From positions 62,001 to 126,000 of the forward strand of contig NZ_ML123034.1 of assembly GCF_003846185.1 (NCBI RefSeq): a stretch of 64,000 bases of DNA. The letters are read 5' to 3'. The DNA comes from Streptomyces sp. ADI96-02 (GTDB lineage Bacteria > Actinomycetota > Actinomycetes > Streptomycetales > Streptomycetaceae). A program made the position numbers and the translations under genes. Position 1 is the stretch's first letter. Each line of letters begins with the position of its first letter. The notes beneath the pieces were generated by a model. That model made no database searches, was not told the origin of the DNA, and saw only the letters and a list, made by a program, of their open reading frames with translations. Shown in pieces: positions 17,161 through 25,652 of the stretch.

Positions 17161-18696
17161 TCAGGCCGTCGGGGCGCCCGGCGGTGCGCCGGGCTTCCCT
17201 CCCGTGCCGGCGGCGGTTCCGCCCGGTCCGCCGGTGTCGTCCGCGCCGACCACGGACAGCGGCGTCGCGATGTCCTCCAGCGACCTCTGCTCGGCGGCCA
17301 CCGCGAAGAACACGGCCACCAGGCCCGCGAGCACCATCAGGGCGGCCCCGATGCAGAACGCGAGCACGGCGTCCGCGACGACACCGCTCGACGTCAGACT
17401 GGAGAAGATGAGCGGTCCGGAGATGCCGCCGGCCGCTGTGCCGATGGCGTAGAAGAAGGCGATCGACATGGCGCGCGTCTCCATGGGGAAGATCTCGCTG
17501 ACCGTCAGGTACGCCGAACTGGCGCCCGCCGAGGCGAAGAAGAGGACCACGCACCAGCACAGGGTCATCGTGGTGGCGGTGAGCCAGCCGGCGCCGAACA
17601 TGGCCGCCGTGACGAAGAGCAGCACGCCGGAGAGGATGTACGTTCCCGCGATCATCGGGCGGCGGCCCCAGGTGTCGAACAGCCTGCCCAGCAGCAGCGG
17701 GCCGAGGAAGTTGCCGAAGGCGATGACGGCGAAGAAGTAGCCGGTCGTCCCGCTGGAGACGCCGAAGAACCTCACCAGGATCGAGCCGAAGCCGAAGGTG
17801 ATCGCGTTGTAGAGGAACGCCTGGCCGATGAAGAGCGAGAAGCCGAGCGTCGCCCGCTTGGGGTAGTCGCGGAAGACGGTCCTCCCGATCTCCAGGAAGC
17901 CCACACCGCGCCTCTGGCGGATCGTGATCTCGGTCTCGGCCTCCGGCAGCGGTCGGCCCTTCTCTGCCTCGATCTCGCGCTCGACCTCGGTGACCAGTTC
18001 CTCTGCGCCCTCGGACTTCCCGTGGATGAACATCCACCGCGGGCTCTCCGGTACGTGACGGCGCACCAGGAGGATCACCAGCCCCAGGACGAGGCCGAGG
18101 GCGAAGGTCAGGCGCCAGCCGACGTCCTTGGGGAAGATGTCCGTGTCGAGGGCGAGTACGGAGAGAAGGGCTCCGCCCATCGCGCCCAGCCAGTAGCTGC
18201 CGTTGATGATCAGGTCCACCCGGCCGCGGTACTTGCTGGGGATGAGTTCGTCGATGGCCGAGTTGATGGCCGCGTACTCGCCTCCGATGCCGAAACCGGT
18301 CAGGAAGCGGAAGAGCAGGAACCACCAGAGGGAGAAGGACAGCGCGGTCAGGGCGGTGGCGATGAGGTAGACCGCGAGGGTGACGAGGAAGAGCCTCTTG
18401 CGGCCGAAGCGGTCGGTCAGCCAGCCGAAGAAGAGGGCGCCCGCACAGGCGCCCGCCACGTAGAGCGCCGCCGCGACGCCGGTGACCTGGGCGTCGGTGA
18501 TCGGCAGTCCGCTGCCGTCCTCCGACAGCCGGCTCGCGATGTTGCCGACGATGGTCACTTCCAGACCGTCGAGGATCCACACCGTGCCGAGCCCGATGAC
18601 GATCATCCAGTGCCATCGCGACCAGGGAAGCCGGTCGAGTCTTGAGGGCACCTTGGTGGTGATGGTGGCGGCGCCTGCCAGGTCGTTGCGGCTCAT
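17161..18696 (-). CDS. MFS transporter of the sugar/organic-acid porter type
   Basis: A 511-residue membrane protein with 12 predicted helices and the sugar-porter style signatures. 'GWLTDRFGRKRLF' follows helix 2, and 'PESPRW' opens the long central loop (about 205-260, rich in Glu). 'GRLFDTWGRRP' follows helix 8. The C-terminal tail is Gly/Pro-rich. The start ATG 18696 is preceded by a near-perfect ribosome site (aggaggga). The substrate cannot be read from sequence; relatives carry sugars, aromatic acids or metabolites. It is transcribed alone, away from the ThpR gene. Confidence 0.88.
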   Translation of the reverse strand: MSRNDLAGAATITTKVPSRLDRLPWSRWHWMIVIGLGTVWILDGLEVTIVGNIASRLSEDGSGLPITDAQVTGVAAALYVAGACAGALFFGWLTDRFGRKRLFLVTLAVYLIATALTALSFSLWWFLLFRFLTGFGIGGEYAAINSAIDELIPSKYRGRVDLIINGSYWLGAMGGALLSVLALDTDIFPKDVGWRLTFALGLVLGLVILLVRRHVPESPRWMFIHGKSEGAEELVTEVEREIEAEKGRPLPEAETEITIRQRRGVGFLEIGRTVFRDYPKRATLGFSLFIGQAFLYNAITFGFGSILVRFFGVSSGTTGYFFAVIAFGNFLGPLLLGRLFDTWGRRPMIAGTYILSGVLLFVTAAMFGAGWLTATTMTLCWCVVLFFASAGASSAYLTVSEIFPMETRAMSIAFFYAIGTAAGGISGPLIFSSLTSSGVVADAVLAFCIGAALMVLAGLVAVFFAVAAEQRSLEDIATPLSVVGADDTGGPGGTAAGTGGKPGAPPGAPTA

Positions 18697-18900
18697 GCAC
18701 GTCCCTCCTGAGGTACAGCGCTCCGTTGCTGCTGCGACGCCGCGTGCGGGTACCCGACGATCAAACCGGACAAACGGGGGGCTGCCCCGTACGCCGCGCG
18801 GGCCGTGACGCCGTCCGTGGCCGCTCGCCTTCGAACTCCGCGGAACGCGGGCCGGGCCCGTGTGCCCGCCAGGTCGTCGGCGGTCAGTACCGTACGGCGG

Positions 18901-19536
18901 GTGAACGAGACACCCGAAGCCGCCGGTGAACCGCTCGTCGGCGAACGGCCGCCGCCGTCGACCACCCGCGTGTTCCTGGCGCTCGCCCCGCCCGACGACG
19001 CCAAAAGGGAGCTGGAGCGGGCGCTGCACCCCGCCTGTGCGGCGTATCCGCGCCTGCGGTGGAACCGCGTGGAGGACTGGCACATCACTCTGGCCTTCCT
19101 CGGCGAGCTGCCGGTCTCCTCGGTCCCGCTCCTGATGCCCCCGCTCGCCGGGCTCGCGGCACGGCGGGGAGCGCTGCGGCTGGCGCTGCGCGGAGGCGGC
19201 CACTTCGACGAGCGGGTCCTGTGGAGCGGGATCGGGGGTGACCTCGCGGGGCTGGACGCGCTGGCCACGGACGTCCGCGCCCTGGTCAGGGCCTGTGGCG
19301 TCGCTTTCGCCGAACGCCCGTTCCGTCCTCATCTGACGCTGGCCCGTTCCCGCAGGGGCGACCACTCGGCGATCGCGGAGGCCGCCGCGGGCCTGGCGGG
19401 GTTCTCGGGGTGCGCGTGGCCGGCCGAGCGCCTTCACCTGGTCGGCAGCAACATCGGCCGCGGTCCGGGGCCGATCCGCTACCGCGACATCGAGTCCTGG
19501 GAGTTCGGCGCGCGACCCGGTCGCCGCACGACGTAG
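18901..19536 (+). CDS. thpR: RNA 2',3'-cyclic phosphodiesterase (ThpR/LigT, 2H family)
   Basis: A 211-residue cytosolic enzyme of the 2H phosphoesterase family. Both catalytic His-x-Thr/Ser motifs are visible: His61-Ile-Thr-Leu in 'DWHITLAFLG' and a second His-Leu-Thr-Leu in 'RPHLTLARS'. The family opens 2',3'-cyclic phosphates of RNA and was first known as a tRNA 2'-5' ligase. Coding bias starts at the GTG 18901, so the longer frame from 18805 is not favoured. The first 20 residues are Pro/Glu-rich. It stands alone between a divergent MFS gene and a convergent GNAT gene. Confidence 0.88.
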   Translation: MNETPEAAGEPLVGERPPPSTTRVFLALAPPDDAKRELERALHPACAAYPRLRWNRVEDWHITLAFLGELPVSSVPLLMPPLAGLAARRGALRLALRGGGHFDERVLWSGIGGDLAGLDALATDVRALVRACGVAFAERPFRPHLTLARSRRGDHSAIAEAAAGLAGFSGCAWPAERLHLVGSNIGRGPGPIRYRDIESWEFGARPGRRTT

Positions 19537-19605
19537 CCGCGCGGGCGACGAGCTCGAACCGCGTCGAGGTCGTGGACGGCCGTGTGGCGGAAGCCCGTCG
19601 GCTGA

Positions 19606-19667
19606 CTGACCGGCGGCCCCTCTCGGCTGTCGCCTCGGCTGTCGCCTCGGCCGTCGCCGCCGGTCAG
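19606..19667. terminator. Long-loop inverted repeat with triple 12-bp repeat in the loop
   Basis: Perfect 12-base arms (ctgaccggcggc, 19606-19617, and its complement, 19656-19667) flank a loop holding three near-identical copies of tcggctgtcgcc. It lies between convergent thpR and GNAT genes and overlaps the GNAT stop codon. It is a likely shared terminator. Confidence 0.55.
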
Positions 19668-20668
19668 GTCCGGCCGGGGCCGTTCAACGGGCGGGCGTAC
19701 GTCACGGATTTCCGGTCGACCGCGAACCCGGCGTTCTCGTAGATCCCCAGCGCGCCCGACGGGTTGTCGGTGTCGACGACCAGCGACACCGTGTCGTATC
19801 CGGCGTCGCCCGCCGCGTGCAGAACATCCGTCAGCAGCGCTTGCGCCGAACCGCGTCCGCGCCGGGCGCGTCTCGTGCCGAGAAGGCTGACATGGCAGTC
19901 CCGCCGGCCCGTCGCGGCCGTCTCCGCCTCGCTCTCGTGTGCGATCAGGTAGGCCGCCACCTCGTCGCCCGCCATCAGGAGCCGTGACAGCGCGGGCCGG
20001 AACGACTCGGTGCCGGTGACCCACGTGCGCCAGTCCGCGGGGTCCATCGGGACGAAGTTCCAGTGGTCGCGAAACGCGTCGTTGTGCGCGAGCCGTGCCG
20101 CCTCGTCGTAAACGGCCTCATAGGGGATGGGCCGGGTGCCGTCGCGGTCGGCCGGGGAGCCGGCGGGGGCGTCGCCCACCGGCCGCTTCATGTCGAACCA
20201 CCAGCGGCACGGGGTGTATCCGAGCTTCTCGGTCAGCCTCAGCAGGTTCCCGTCACCGGCCTTGCCCTCCAGCAGGAGCTCGCCCGGCAGGGCCGACAGC
20301 TCCCGCTCCGCCGCGTGCTGGGCTCGGGCGCGTTCCTCCAGCCACTCGACGAGCCGGGTCCCCAGGCCGTGCCGCCGCCACTCGGGGTGGACCGCCGCGT
20401 CTCCCTGGAAACGGGCGACGTCCACCGCGCCGTGGGGGGTGTGGAGCACGGCGTACGCGGCCAGGCGCGGCCCGTCCCAGAGCCCGAGCGTGTCCTGCCG
20501 CGCGTCGAGATTCGGGGCGGCCAGGATCTCGGCCAGGTCCGTGGCGCCGACGTGCGCGCCGGTCCGGTCGACGCGTTCGGTCTCCTCCCGGAGCCTGCTC
20601 CAGGCCGCGACGCTCTCCCCGCTCAGCGGCCGAGCGTCCATGTCGCTCACGGCGCGGTCTCGTTCCAT
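19664..20668 (-). CDS. Double-GNAT acetyltransferase
   Basis: A 334-residue protein made of two GNAT folds in tandem. Each has an acetyl-CoA loop: 'HPEWRRHGLGTRLVEWL' in the first half and '[18 protein letters not shown]' in the second, which is followed by the typical 'NPSGALGIYENAGF' end. The layout resembles mycothiol synthase and related tandem GNAT proteins, but the length and sequence do not identify it as MshD. Start ATG 20668 has aaggaagg upstream. The acceptor substrate is unknown; amines, antibiotics and peptides are the usual choices. Confidence 0.85.
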   Translation of the reverse strand: MERDRAVSDMDARPLSGESVAAWSRLREETERVDRTGAHVGATDLAEILAAPNLDARQDTLGLWDGPRLAAYAVLHTPHGAVDVARFQGDAAVHPEWRRHGLGTRLVEWLEERARAQHAAERELSALPGELLLEGKAGDGNLLRLTEKLGYTPCRWWFDMKRPVGDAPAGSPADRDGTRPIPYEAVYDEAARLAHNDAFRDHWNFVPMDPADWRTWVTGTESFRPALSRLLMAGDEVAAYLIAHESEAETAATGRRDCHVSLLGTRRARRGRGSAQALLTDVLHAAGDAGYDTVSLVVDTDNPSGALGIYENAGFAVDRKSVTYARPLNGPGRT

Positions 20669-20905
20669 GGGTGCCTTCCTTTCGGGGCGACGGGAATGCC
20701 GGAGGTGCCGTGTATGCCAGGGACGCCGGGTCGAGGATCGCACCCTTTCCGCCGACGCCACGGCCGACGCACCCGGAAGGGCCCCGGCCGCCCTTGATTG
20801 CCGTATTCCGGCAACCGGACAGGGGCTCGACACTGCCGGTTCGTGTCCTGTCGCCTGGTCGTCGGCGTGTGGCTCAATGCTTCCTGAGTGAAGGGGGAAG
20901 TGAAG

Positions 20906-21748
20906 ATGATGAAGACGACTGTGCGGACGGTGGAGAAGGCGCGGCGGGGGCGGCCGGGGAGGCCGTGGCTGCGTGTCGCGGCGTGGGCGGTGCTCGGAGT
21001 GGTGTTACTGGGGTCGTCCGCGGCCCCGGGGCTGGCGGTGCCCGCCCGAGTGGCTACTGAGCGGTCCTTTCTGGACGCACGGCCGTGCGTCGGCCGGGAA
21101 GCGGCGGGGGCGGCGGGGTCGGACGCGGCGGAATCGGACTGCGTGCGTACGGTCCGAGGGAAGGTGCTCTCCGCCGAGCGCGTCAAGAGCGCCAGGACGA
21201 CGGTGTTCCGGGTGCGGTTGCGGGAGCCCGTTCCGCCGCCGGCCGACCGGGCGGTGAACCTCAGGGCGGACGGCGAGCTGGCGGCGATCGTCCGGCCCGG
21301 CGACGCGATCGAGGTCCGGACCTGGCGGGACGTGCAGGTCTCCGTCAGCCGTGACGGGGTGAGCGAGACGCTTCCCGCTCTGCCGGACGAGTCGGCCACC
21401 ATGTTCGCCGGACTCGCCCTGGTCGGTGTCTGGTTGTCGATCGTGGCGTTCCTCGCGTCGTTCGGCAGCGCCCGGCGGGCTCGCCGTATCGCCCGCGGTC
21501 TCTCCTACCCGTCCCGGATTCCGTTCGGCGCGGCGAAGCTCGCCGGTGTGGTGGCCGCACCGCTGGCCGTCGGATATCTCGCGGGCCGGGTGTGGGACGG
21601 CTGGACGGCTGTGGGGATGACGGTGGCGCTCTGGGCGCTGGTGGCGGTCTCGGCCACGCTCGGGGCCCTGCGGTGGCACCGCGAGCGGCCCGTGGTCGCG
21701 CCGCCGGTTGCGGTCCGGCCCGACGTGGAGCCCTGCGGCGCCGGCTGA
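20906..21748 (+). CDS. Membrane protein with one exported loop
   Basis: A 280-residue protein. A basic N-terminus is followed by a first hydrophobic helix (about 23-45) and an extracytoplasmic domain of about 110 residues with two cysteines ('RPCVG', 'SDCVRTV'). That domain contains a small beta-rich part ('RGKVLSAERV...FRVRL'). Three further transmembrane helices end the chain. The GTG at 20888 is also possible, but gggggaag lies just before the ATG at 20906. Family not recognised. It stands alone between divergent and convergent genes. Confidence 0.75.
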   Translation: MMKTTVRTVEKARRGRPGRPWLRVAAWAVLGVVLLGSSAAPGLAVPARVATERSFLDARPCVGREAAGAAGSDAAESDCVRTVRGKVLSAERVKSARTTVFRVRLREPVPPPADRAVNLRADGELAAIVRPGDAIEVRTWRDVQVSVSRDGVSETLPALPDESATMFAGLALVGVWLSIVAFLASFGSARRARRIARGLSYPSRIPFGAAKLAGVVAAPLAVGYLAGRVWDGWTAVGMTVALWALVAVSATLGALRWHRERPVVAPPVAVRPDVEPCGAG

Positions 21749-21816
21749 CCGGGCCGGTTGGAGGCGGCCGGTGGGGTGTGCGGCCGGCGGCCTGCCCTTC
21801 GGGATGCTCCTCGCCG

Positions 21817-22533
21817 TCAGGCGTCGGCCGGGCGGGGCATCATCGCGAGGTAGTCGCCGAACCCGCCGTGAGCGCGGGCGCGCAGACGCGGTGAGGTGAG
21901 GACAGGGCACCGTGCGGTGCGGAGCACGCGGTGGCCCCGGCGTTCGAGGGCTTCGACGAGTGCCCGGTCCTCACCGGCCGCGAGGGCGGGGAAGCCGCCG
22001 ACGTCGAGGTAGGACGCCGCGCTGACGCCGAGGTTGGCGCCGTGCACGTGCGGATGGGACCAGGGTGTCCCCCGCGGCGGCCTGGTCGCCTCGTACAGAG
22101 TGCGGTGGGGCTCGGCCAGCGGTGAGGAGGCCGGCAGGGCGACGGTGCCGACGACGGCCTGCCAGCCTTCCCGGGCTCTGGCCCGCTGGTGGGCCAGCCA
22201 GCGCCGGGGCACGACGCTGTCGGCGTCCGTGGTGACGATCCACGGGGCGGACCGGCGTACGGGAAGGCGGGCCAGGGCGTGGCGGACGCCGACGTCCCGG
22301 GCCCGGCCGGGGTTGCGGCAGTCGGTGGTGACCACCAGCGCCCCGGCTCGTCGGGCCGCCGCGGCCGTACGGTCGCGGCAGTCGTCCGCCACGACCACGG
22401 TCAGCACCCGGGTGCGGTCGAGGTCGGCGTGGCGGGCCGCGCGTGCGATGGCCGCGAGCGCGGCCGGCAGCAGCGCCTCCTCGTCGTGTGCGGGGACGAC
22501 GACCGCGATCGCGTCCGGGTCGGCGGCGCTCAC
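21817..22533 (-). CDS. Glycosyltransferase family 2 protein
   Basis: A 238-residue GT2 (GT-A fold) enzyme. It begins 'VVVPAHDEEALLPAAL', has the metal/nucleotide-sugar motif in 'TTDADSVVP', and an acceptor-side 'GANLGVSAASYLDVGGF' followed by 'GEDRALVEAL'. No transmembrane helix is seen, so it acts in the cytosol on a soluble or membrane-associated acceptor. It is the last of four genes with GTGA/ATGA overlaps. The start is GTG 22533, sharing four bases with the methyltransferase stop. Together with a deacetylase and N-methyltransferase-like gene it may build a modified aminosugar conjugate (inference). Confidence 0.88.
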   Translation of the reverse strand: MSAADPDAIAVVVPAHDEEALLPAALAAIARAARHADLDRTRVLTVVVADDCRDRTAAAARRAGALVVTTDCRNPGRARDVGVRHALARLPVRRSAPWIVTTDADSVVPRRWLAHQRARAREGWQAVVGTVALPASSPLAEPHRTLYEATRPPRGTPWSHPHVHGANLGVSAASYLDVGGFPALAAGEDRALVEALERRGHRVLRTARCPVLTSPRLRARAHGGFGDYLAMMPRPADA

Positions 22534-23156
22534 GCCAGTCCCTCCCGGGCGGCCACACCGGCCGGACGGTGGCCGCCGGCGGTGGTCTTCTGGTGGACCT
22601 GGAGGACGAAGTCCGGTTCGCGGTGGTCGGCGAGCGGGACGAGACCGGGCTGCGCGCCGACGCGTCGTGCGATGCCGTCGCCGGTGGTGAGGTGGTCGGC
22701 CACCTCGTGGTTCCAGTGGACGGTGACGAGCGTGCCCTCCGGCTCCAGCGCCGACACCGTGCGCCGCAGGAACGCGTCGAGCGTGGCGTCGTCCAGGTAG
22801 TAGAGCAGTTCGGACAGGACGATCAGGTCGAAGGAGCCCTCGGGCCATTCCTCGGGAAGCAGCAGGCGGTGGACGGAGACGTTCGGAAGGCCGGCGGTGC
22901 GACGCCGGGCCGTTTCGACGGCAGCTTCGACCCGGTCGCAGGCCAGCACCGCGTCGCAGCGGCCGGCCAGTCGGCGGGTCAGCTCGCCGACGGAGCATCC
23001 CGGTTCGAAGGCCCTCCGGTAGCGGGGCCGGGGCAGCGCGGCGACGGTCAGGTCGTACTTGCGCCGCTCGTACCAGCGCTCGGCCAGGCTCCACGGGTCC
23101 TCGGCGTCCCGGTACATGGCGTCGAAGTACGTCGCGGGCGTGCGGGGCCGGGTCAT
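22530..23156 (-). CDS. NodS-like class I SAM-dependent methyltransferase
   Basis: A 208-residue methyltransferase. Motif I reads 'FEPGCSVGELTRRLA', followed by the acidic 'ACDRVEAAV' end of strand 2 and 'GSFDLIVLSELLYYL' at strand 4. The N-terminal 'YFDAMYRDAEDPWSLAERWYERRKYDL' is characteristic of the NodS subgroup, which methylates the free amine of deacetylated chitooligosaccharides in rhizobia. Its neighbour is a PIG-L deacetylase that would create such an amine. ATG 23156 overlaps the PIG-L stop by four bases (ATGA). Confidence 0.88.
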   Translation of the reverse strand: MTRPRTPATYFDAMYRDAEDPWSLAERWYERRKYDLTVAALPRPRYRRAFEPGCSVGELTRRLAGRCDAVLACDRVEAAVETARRRTAGLPNVSVHRLLLPEEWPEGSFDLIVLSELLYYLDDATLDAFLRRTVSALEPEGTLVTVHWNHEVADHLTTGDGIARRVGAQPGLVPLADHREPDFVLQVHQKTTAGGHRPAGVAAREGLA

Positions 23157-23926
23157 ACGAAGAGCACCTCCCAGGGGCGCAGATGGTGCGCCAGTTCGTC
23201 CGGCGGCAGGACCGCGGCGTCCTCGGGGGCGGGGCCGAGCGGCCTGATCTGGGTGTCGAACCGGTCGACGGCGGCGCGTTTGCGCGCGTGCGCCGTCGGC
23301 GGGAGCGGAACGCGGAAGGCCCGGTGCCACGGCACCCGGGTGTCGCCCGGCTCCGCCCAGCGCCACATCCACACCGGGTAGAGGGCACAGGGCACACCGG
23401 CCGCGCGGGTGGCCTCCCGTGCGGCCCGCCCGGCCGCCTCGTGGTCGCCGTGCACGTCTCCCGTCCACGGGGCCAGGCAGAGTGCCGCGCCGGACACCAG
23501 GCCGGCCAGTTCCCGCGCGATCCGGTCCTCGTGGTCCTTCACGGCGGTGTCGGGCACCTTCAGCCGGACCACTTCGGCGCGGGCCGCTCCGAGCTCGTCC
23601 AGCGCCGCGAGCAGTTCGCGGGCGCGCAGCCGCGCCAGCCGCCGCGGGCTGACGACGGTGGAGCCGGGGTGGGAGCCCTCGCCGTCGGTCACCGACACCA
23701 CCGTGATGCCGAGACCGGCGTCCGCCAGGCGGGCGACGGCCCCGCCCACGCCCAGTACCTCGTCGTCGGGGTGGGCGGCCACCACGACGACCCGGCCGGC
23801 CCGCGGCAGCGTGAACTCCGGCAGCCGCTCCCAGCCGTCCCAGGCCCGCCAGCGCTCCTCGTCGGTGCCCGGGGCCTGGATCGGGTCGGCGTGCTCCTCG
23901 GAGCCGGGCCCTCGTACGGCGCTCAC
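23153..23926 (-). CDS. PIG-L family deacetylase
   Basis: A 257-residue zinc-dependent de-N-acetylase of the PIG-L/MshB family. The metal motif 'AHPDDE' is at residues 51-56, and the second ligand is in 'HGDHEAA'. Family members remove acetyl from GlcNAc-type sugars. The first 40 residues are a polar extension. GTG 23926 overlaps the stop of the acyl-CoA dehydrogenase gene. It is probably not MshB, because the companions (NodS-like methyltransferase, GT2, acyl-CoA dehydrogenase) are not mycothiol genes. Confidence 0.9.
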   Translation of the reverse strand: MSAVRGPGSEEHADPIQAPGTDEERWRAWDGWERLPEFTLPRAGRVVVVAAHPDDEVLGVGGAVARLADAGLGITVVSVTDGEGSHPGSTVVSPRRLARLRARELLAALDELGAARAEVVRLKVPDTAVKDHEDRIARELAGLVSGAALCLAPWTGDVHGDHEAAGRAAREATRAAGVPCALYPVWMWRWAEPGDTRVPWHRAFRVPLPPTAHARKRAAVDRFDTQIRPLGPAPEDAAVLPPDELAHHLRPWEVLFV

Positions 23927-25023
23927 CGCTCGTCCTCGCCGCCGCGCGCGATCAGCGCGCCCAGGGCGGCGAGATCGCGTTCGGCGTGGTGCTGGCGCAC
24001 GTAGACGGTGAGGTCCGCCGCCGCGCGGGCGTGGCGGGCGTCGTGGCACAGCGGACCCGCGCCCGTCGCACGGCCCACGTGGTCCAGCACCTCGGCGCAC
24101 ATCTCGGCCACCAGCGCGCGGACGCGCAGGGCGCGCAGCTCGGCGGTGCCCGTCGCGTCGAGCGGATCGAGGTCGATCTCCTCGGCCGCCCTGCGCAGCA
24201 CCGTGCCCGCCGTGTGCAGACGCAGGTCGACCGCGCCGACGTGGGCGTCGGTGATCGGGTCGGCACGCCGCTCGGCCCGGGTGAACAGCACCCGGGCCAC
24301 GGCCCGCGCCCCGCCGTACCAGCAGGCGGCCACGCCGACCCCGCCGTGGTGGAAGCCCGGCCGGCGCAGATACGCCTCCACCTCGCCGACCGGGGTGGCG
24401 GGCACGTCGGTGAAGCGGACGTCCGGACTGTCGCTGCCGGCCATGCCGACCGCCTGCCACGTACCGGCCACCGGGCGGCACCGGGCCGGGCCAGCGTCCG
24501 CTGCGGGCCCGGTCGCGCTCCGCGCGCCGGGGATGCCCGTGCGGACCGCGAAGAGCCGCCGTCCGTCCTCGGCCATGGCGGTGACCAGGGCGTGCGTACA
24601 GGTGTGCGCTCCGGAGCAGTACCGCTTGACCCCGTCGAGCACCCAGCGGTCCCCGGCGCGCGTGGCGGTGAGGCCGGAGCCCGGAGGCTCGGCGGCCCAG
24701 ACGCCCCAGTACTCCCCGGACGCCACGGGCCGGTGGTCCAGCTCGGACAGGATCGCCGCGGCGTCGAGATGGCCCTCCACCAGTCGGGCGGCGCACAGGT
24801 CATCCTCCGCCACCGCCGCCAGGGCGTCGAACCGCGCTGCGGTCCGTCCGCCACCGGGCAGTGGCGCCTCGGCGGCGCCCGTCGTCAGGTCGTCGGCGAA
24901 GCGGACGAACCGGGCTGCGGAGTGGTGGGCGGCGTCGTGGTGCCCGCCCCGGCCGGCGGGGGGCGGGAACGCTTCGCCGGGCGGTCTCACGCCTGTCGGC
25001 AGGGGCATCGCGTCGTGGTGCAT
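23923..25023 (-). CDS. Acyl-CoA dehydrogenase-like flavoprotein
   Basis: A 366-residue protein with the acyl-CoA dehydrogenase layout: an N-terminal helical part, a middle beta domain ('WGVWAAEPPGSGLTATRAGDRWVLDGVKRYCSGA' is the FAD/substrate region), and a C-terminal helical domain. The usual catalytic Glu near the C-terminus cannot be placed with certainty. ATG 25023 is preferred over GTG 25032, because gaggag sits eight bases before it. It is the first gene of the four-gene operon. It may oxidise an acyl chain later attached to a sugar, or hydroxylate an amine, as some family members do (inference). Confidence 0.82.
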   Translation of the reverse strand: MHHDAMPLPTGVRPPGEAFPPPAGRGGHHDAAHHSAARFVRFADDLTTGAAEAPLPGGGRTAARFDALAAVAEDDLCAARLVEGHLDAAAILSELDHRPVASGEYWGVWAAEPPGSGLTATRAGDRWVLDGVKRYCSGAHTCTHALVTAMAEDGRRLFAVRTGIPGARSATGPAADAGPARCRPVAGTWQAVGMAGSDSPDVRFTDVPATPVGEVEAYLRRPGFHHGGVGVAACWYGGARAVARVLFTRAERRADPITDAHVGAVDLRLHTAGTVLRRAAEEIDLDPLDATGTAELRALRVRALVAEMCAEVLDHVGRATGAGPLCHDARHARAAADLTVYVRQHHAERDLAALGALIARGGEDER

Positions 25024-25240
25024 GGGTGGCACTCCTCGCCGTCTCGCTGGTCATCGGTTGCCGAGGGCCCCGCCGCCCTCTCGCGCGATCAGAACCGGGT
25101 GCGTCTCCACGATCGCCCTTTCCACCGGCCCGCGCTTCTCCGTGCCCCCGGTTCTCCGCGTTACACCTGACGGCGGCGTGGCTCACGACGGGGGCCGGGA
25201 CGGGAAACCGAGGAGAGGTAGGGGGAAACGTCCGCGAACC

Positions 25241-25246
25241 TATGAT
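25241..25246 (+). promoter_or_regulatory. Possible -10 element of the BlaI operon
   Basis: TATGAT abuts the 26-bp palindrome and is the only good -10 match between 25024 and the blaI-like start. No convincing -35 was found at 17-18 bases. Confidence 0.4.
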
Positions 25247-25271
25247 GTGGTCCGCGGATCCGCGGACCACA
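25246..25271. promoter_or_regulatory. Perfect 26-bp palindrome, probable BlaI-type operator
   Basis: The sequence reads the same on both strands over 26 bases (arms tgtggtccgcgga). It overlaps the last base of the TATGAT box and ends 15 bases before the BlaI-like start codon. That is the position expected for an autorepressor site. The core GTGGTCC...GGACCAC differs from the TACA...TGTA core usual for BlaI, so the protein may have an altered specificity. Confidence 0.7.
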
Positions 25272-25286
25272 AGGAGAGGGCGGGGC

Positions 25287-25652
25287 ATGCGTCGGCTCGG
25301 CGAGCTTGAGGCGGAGATCATGGACTGCCTGTGGAAGTGGGGCAGGTCGGCGACCGTGCGCGAGGTCGTCGACGACATCAACCTGCGCCGCTCCGCCGCC
25401 TACACCACGGTGATGACCGTGGCCACCATCCTCTACGACAAGGGCTGGCTGACCAGGCGGAAGCAGGGGCAGGCGTGGCTCTACACCCCGGTGCGCAGCC
25501 GCGAGGCGTACTCGGCGGCGCTGATGGAGGACGCTCTGGGGGCCAGCCGGGACCGCTCGGCGGCCCTCGTCCACTTCGTCGAGCGGATGAGCGACGACGA
25601 GGTCGCGGCGCTGCGCGAGGCACTGCGCGCCTCCGGCCGCACCGAGCTGTGA
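25287..25652 (+). CDS. BlaI/MecI-family transcriptional repressor
   Basis: A 121-residue winged-helix repressor. The N-terminal 'RRLGELEAEIMDCLWKWGRSATVREVVDDI' and the recognition helix region 'AYTTVMTVATILYDKGWL' are typical, as is the C-terminal dimerisation helix 'LVHFVERMSDDEVAALREAL'. In BlaI systems an M56 membrane peptidase cleaves or releases the repressor on a cell-wall or beta-lactam signal. Here the peptidase gene follows with a GTGA overlap. ATG 25287 has aaggagagg upstream. Confidence 0.92.
   Translation: MRRLGELEAEIMDCLWKWGRSATVREVVDDINLRRSAAYTTVMTVATILYDKGWLTRRKQGQAWLYTPVRSREAYSAALMEDALGASRDRSAALVHFVERMSDDEVAALREALRASGRTEL

Noticed and set aside
19664-20668. Double-GNAT protein as mycothiol synthase MshD
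   Set aside because: The tandem GNAT layout fits, but the length and C-terminal motifs are not specific, and no mycothiol context exists.
23153-23926. PIG-L gene as mycothiol deacetylase MshB
   Set aside because: Its operon partners are a NodS-like methyltransferase, a GT2 and an acyl-CoA dehydrogenase, which are not mycothiol genes; the N-terminal extension also differs.
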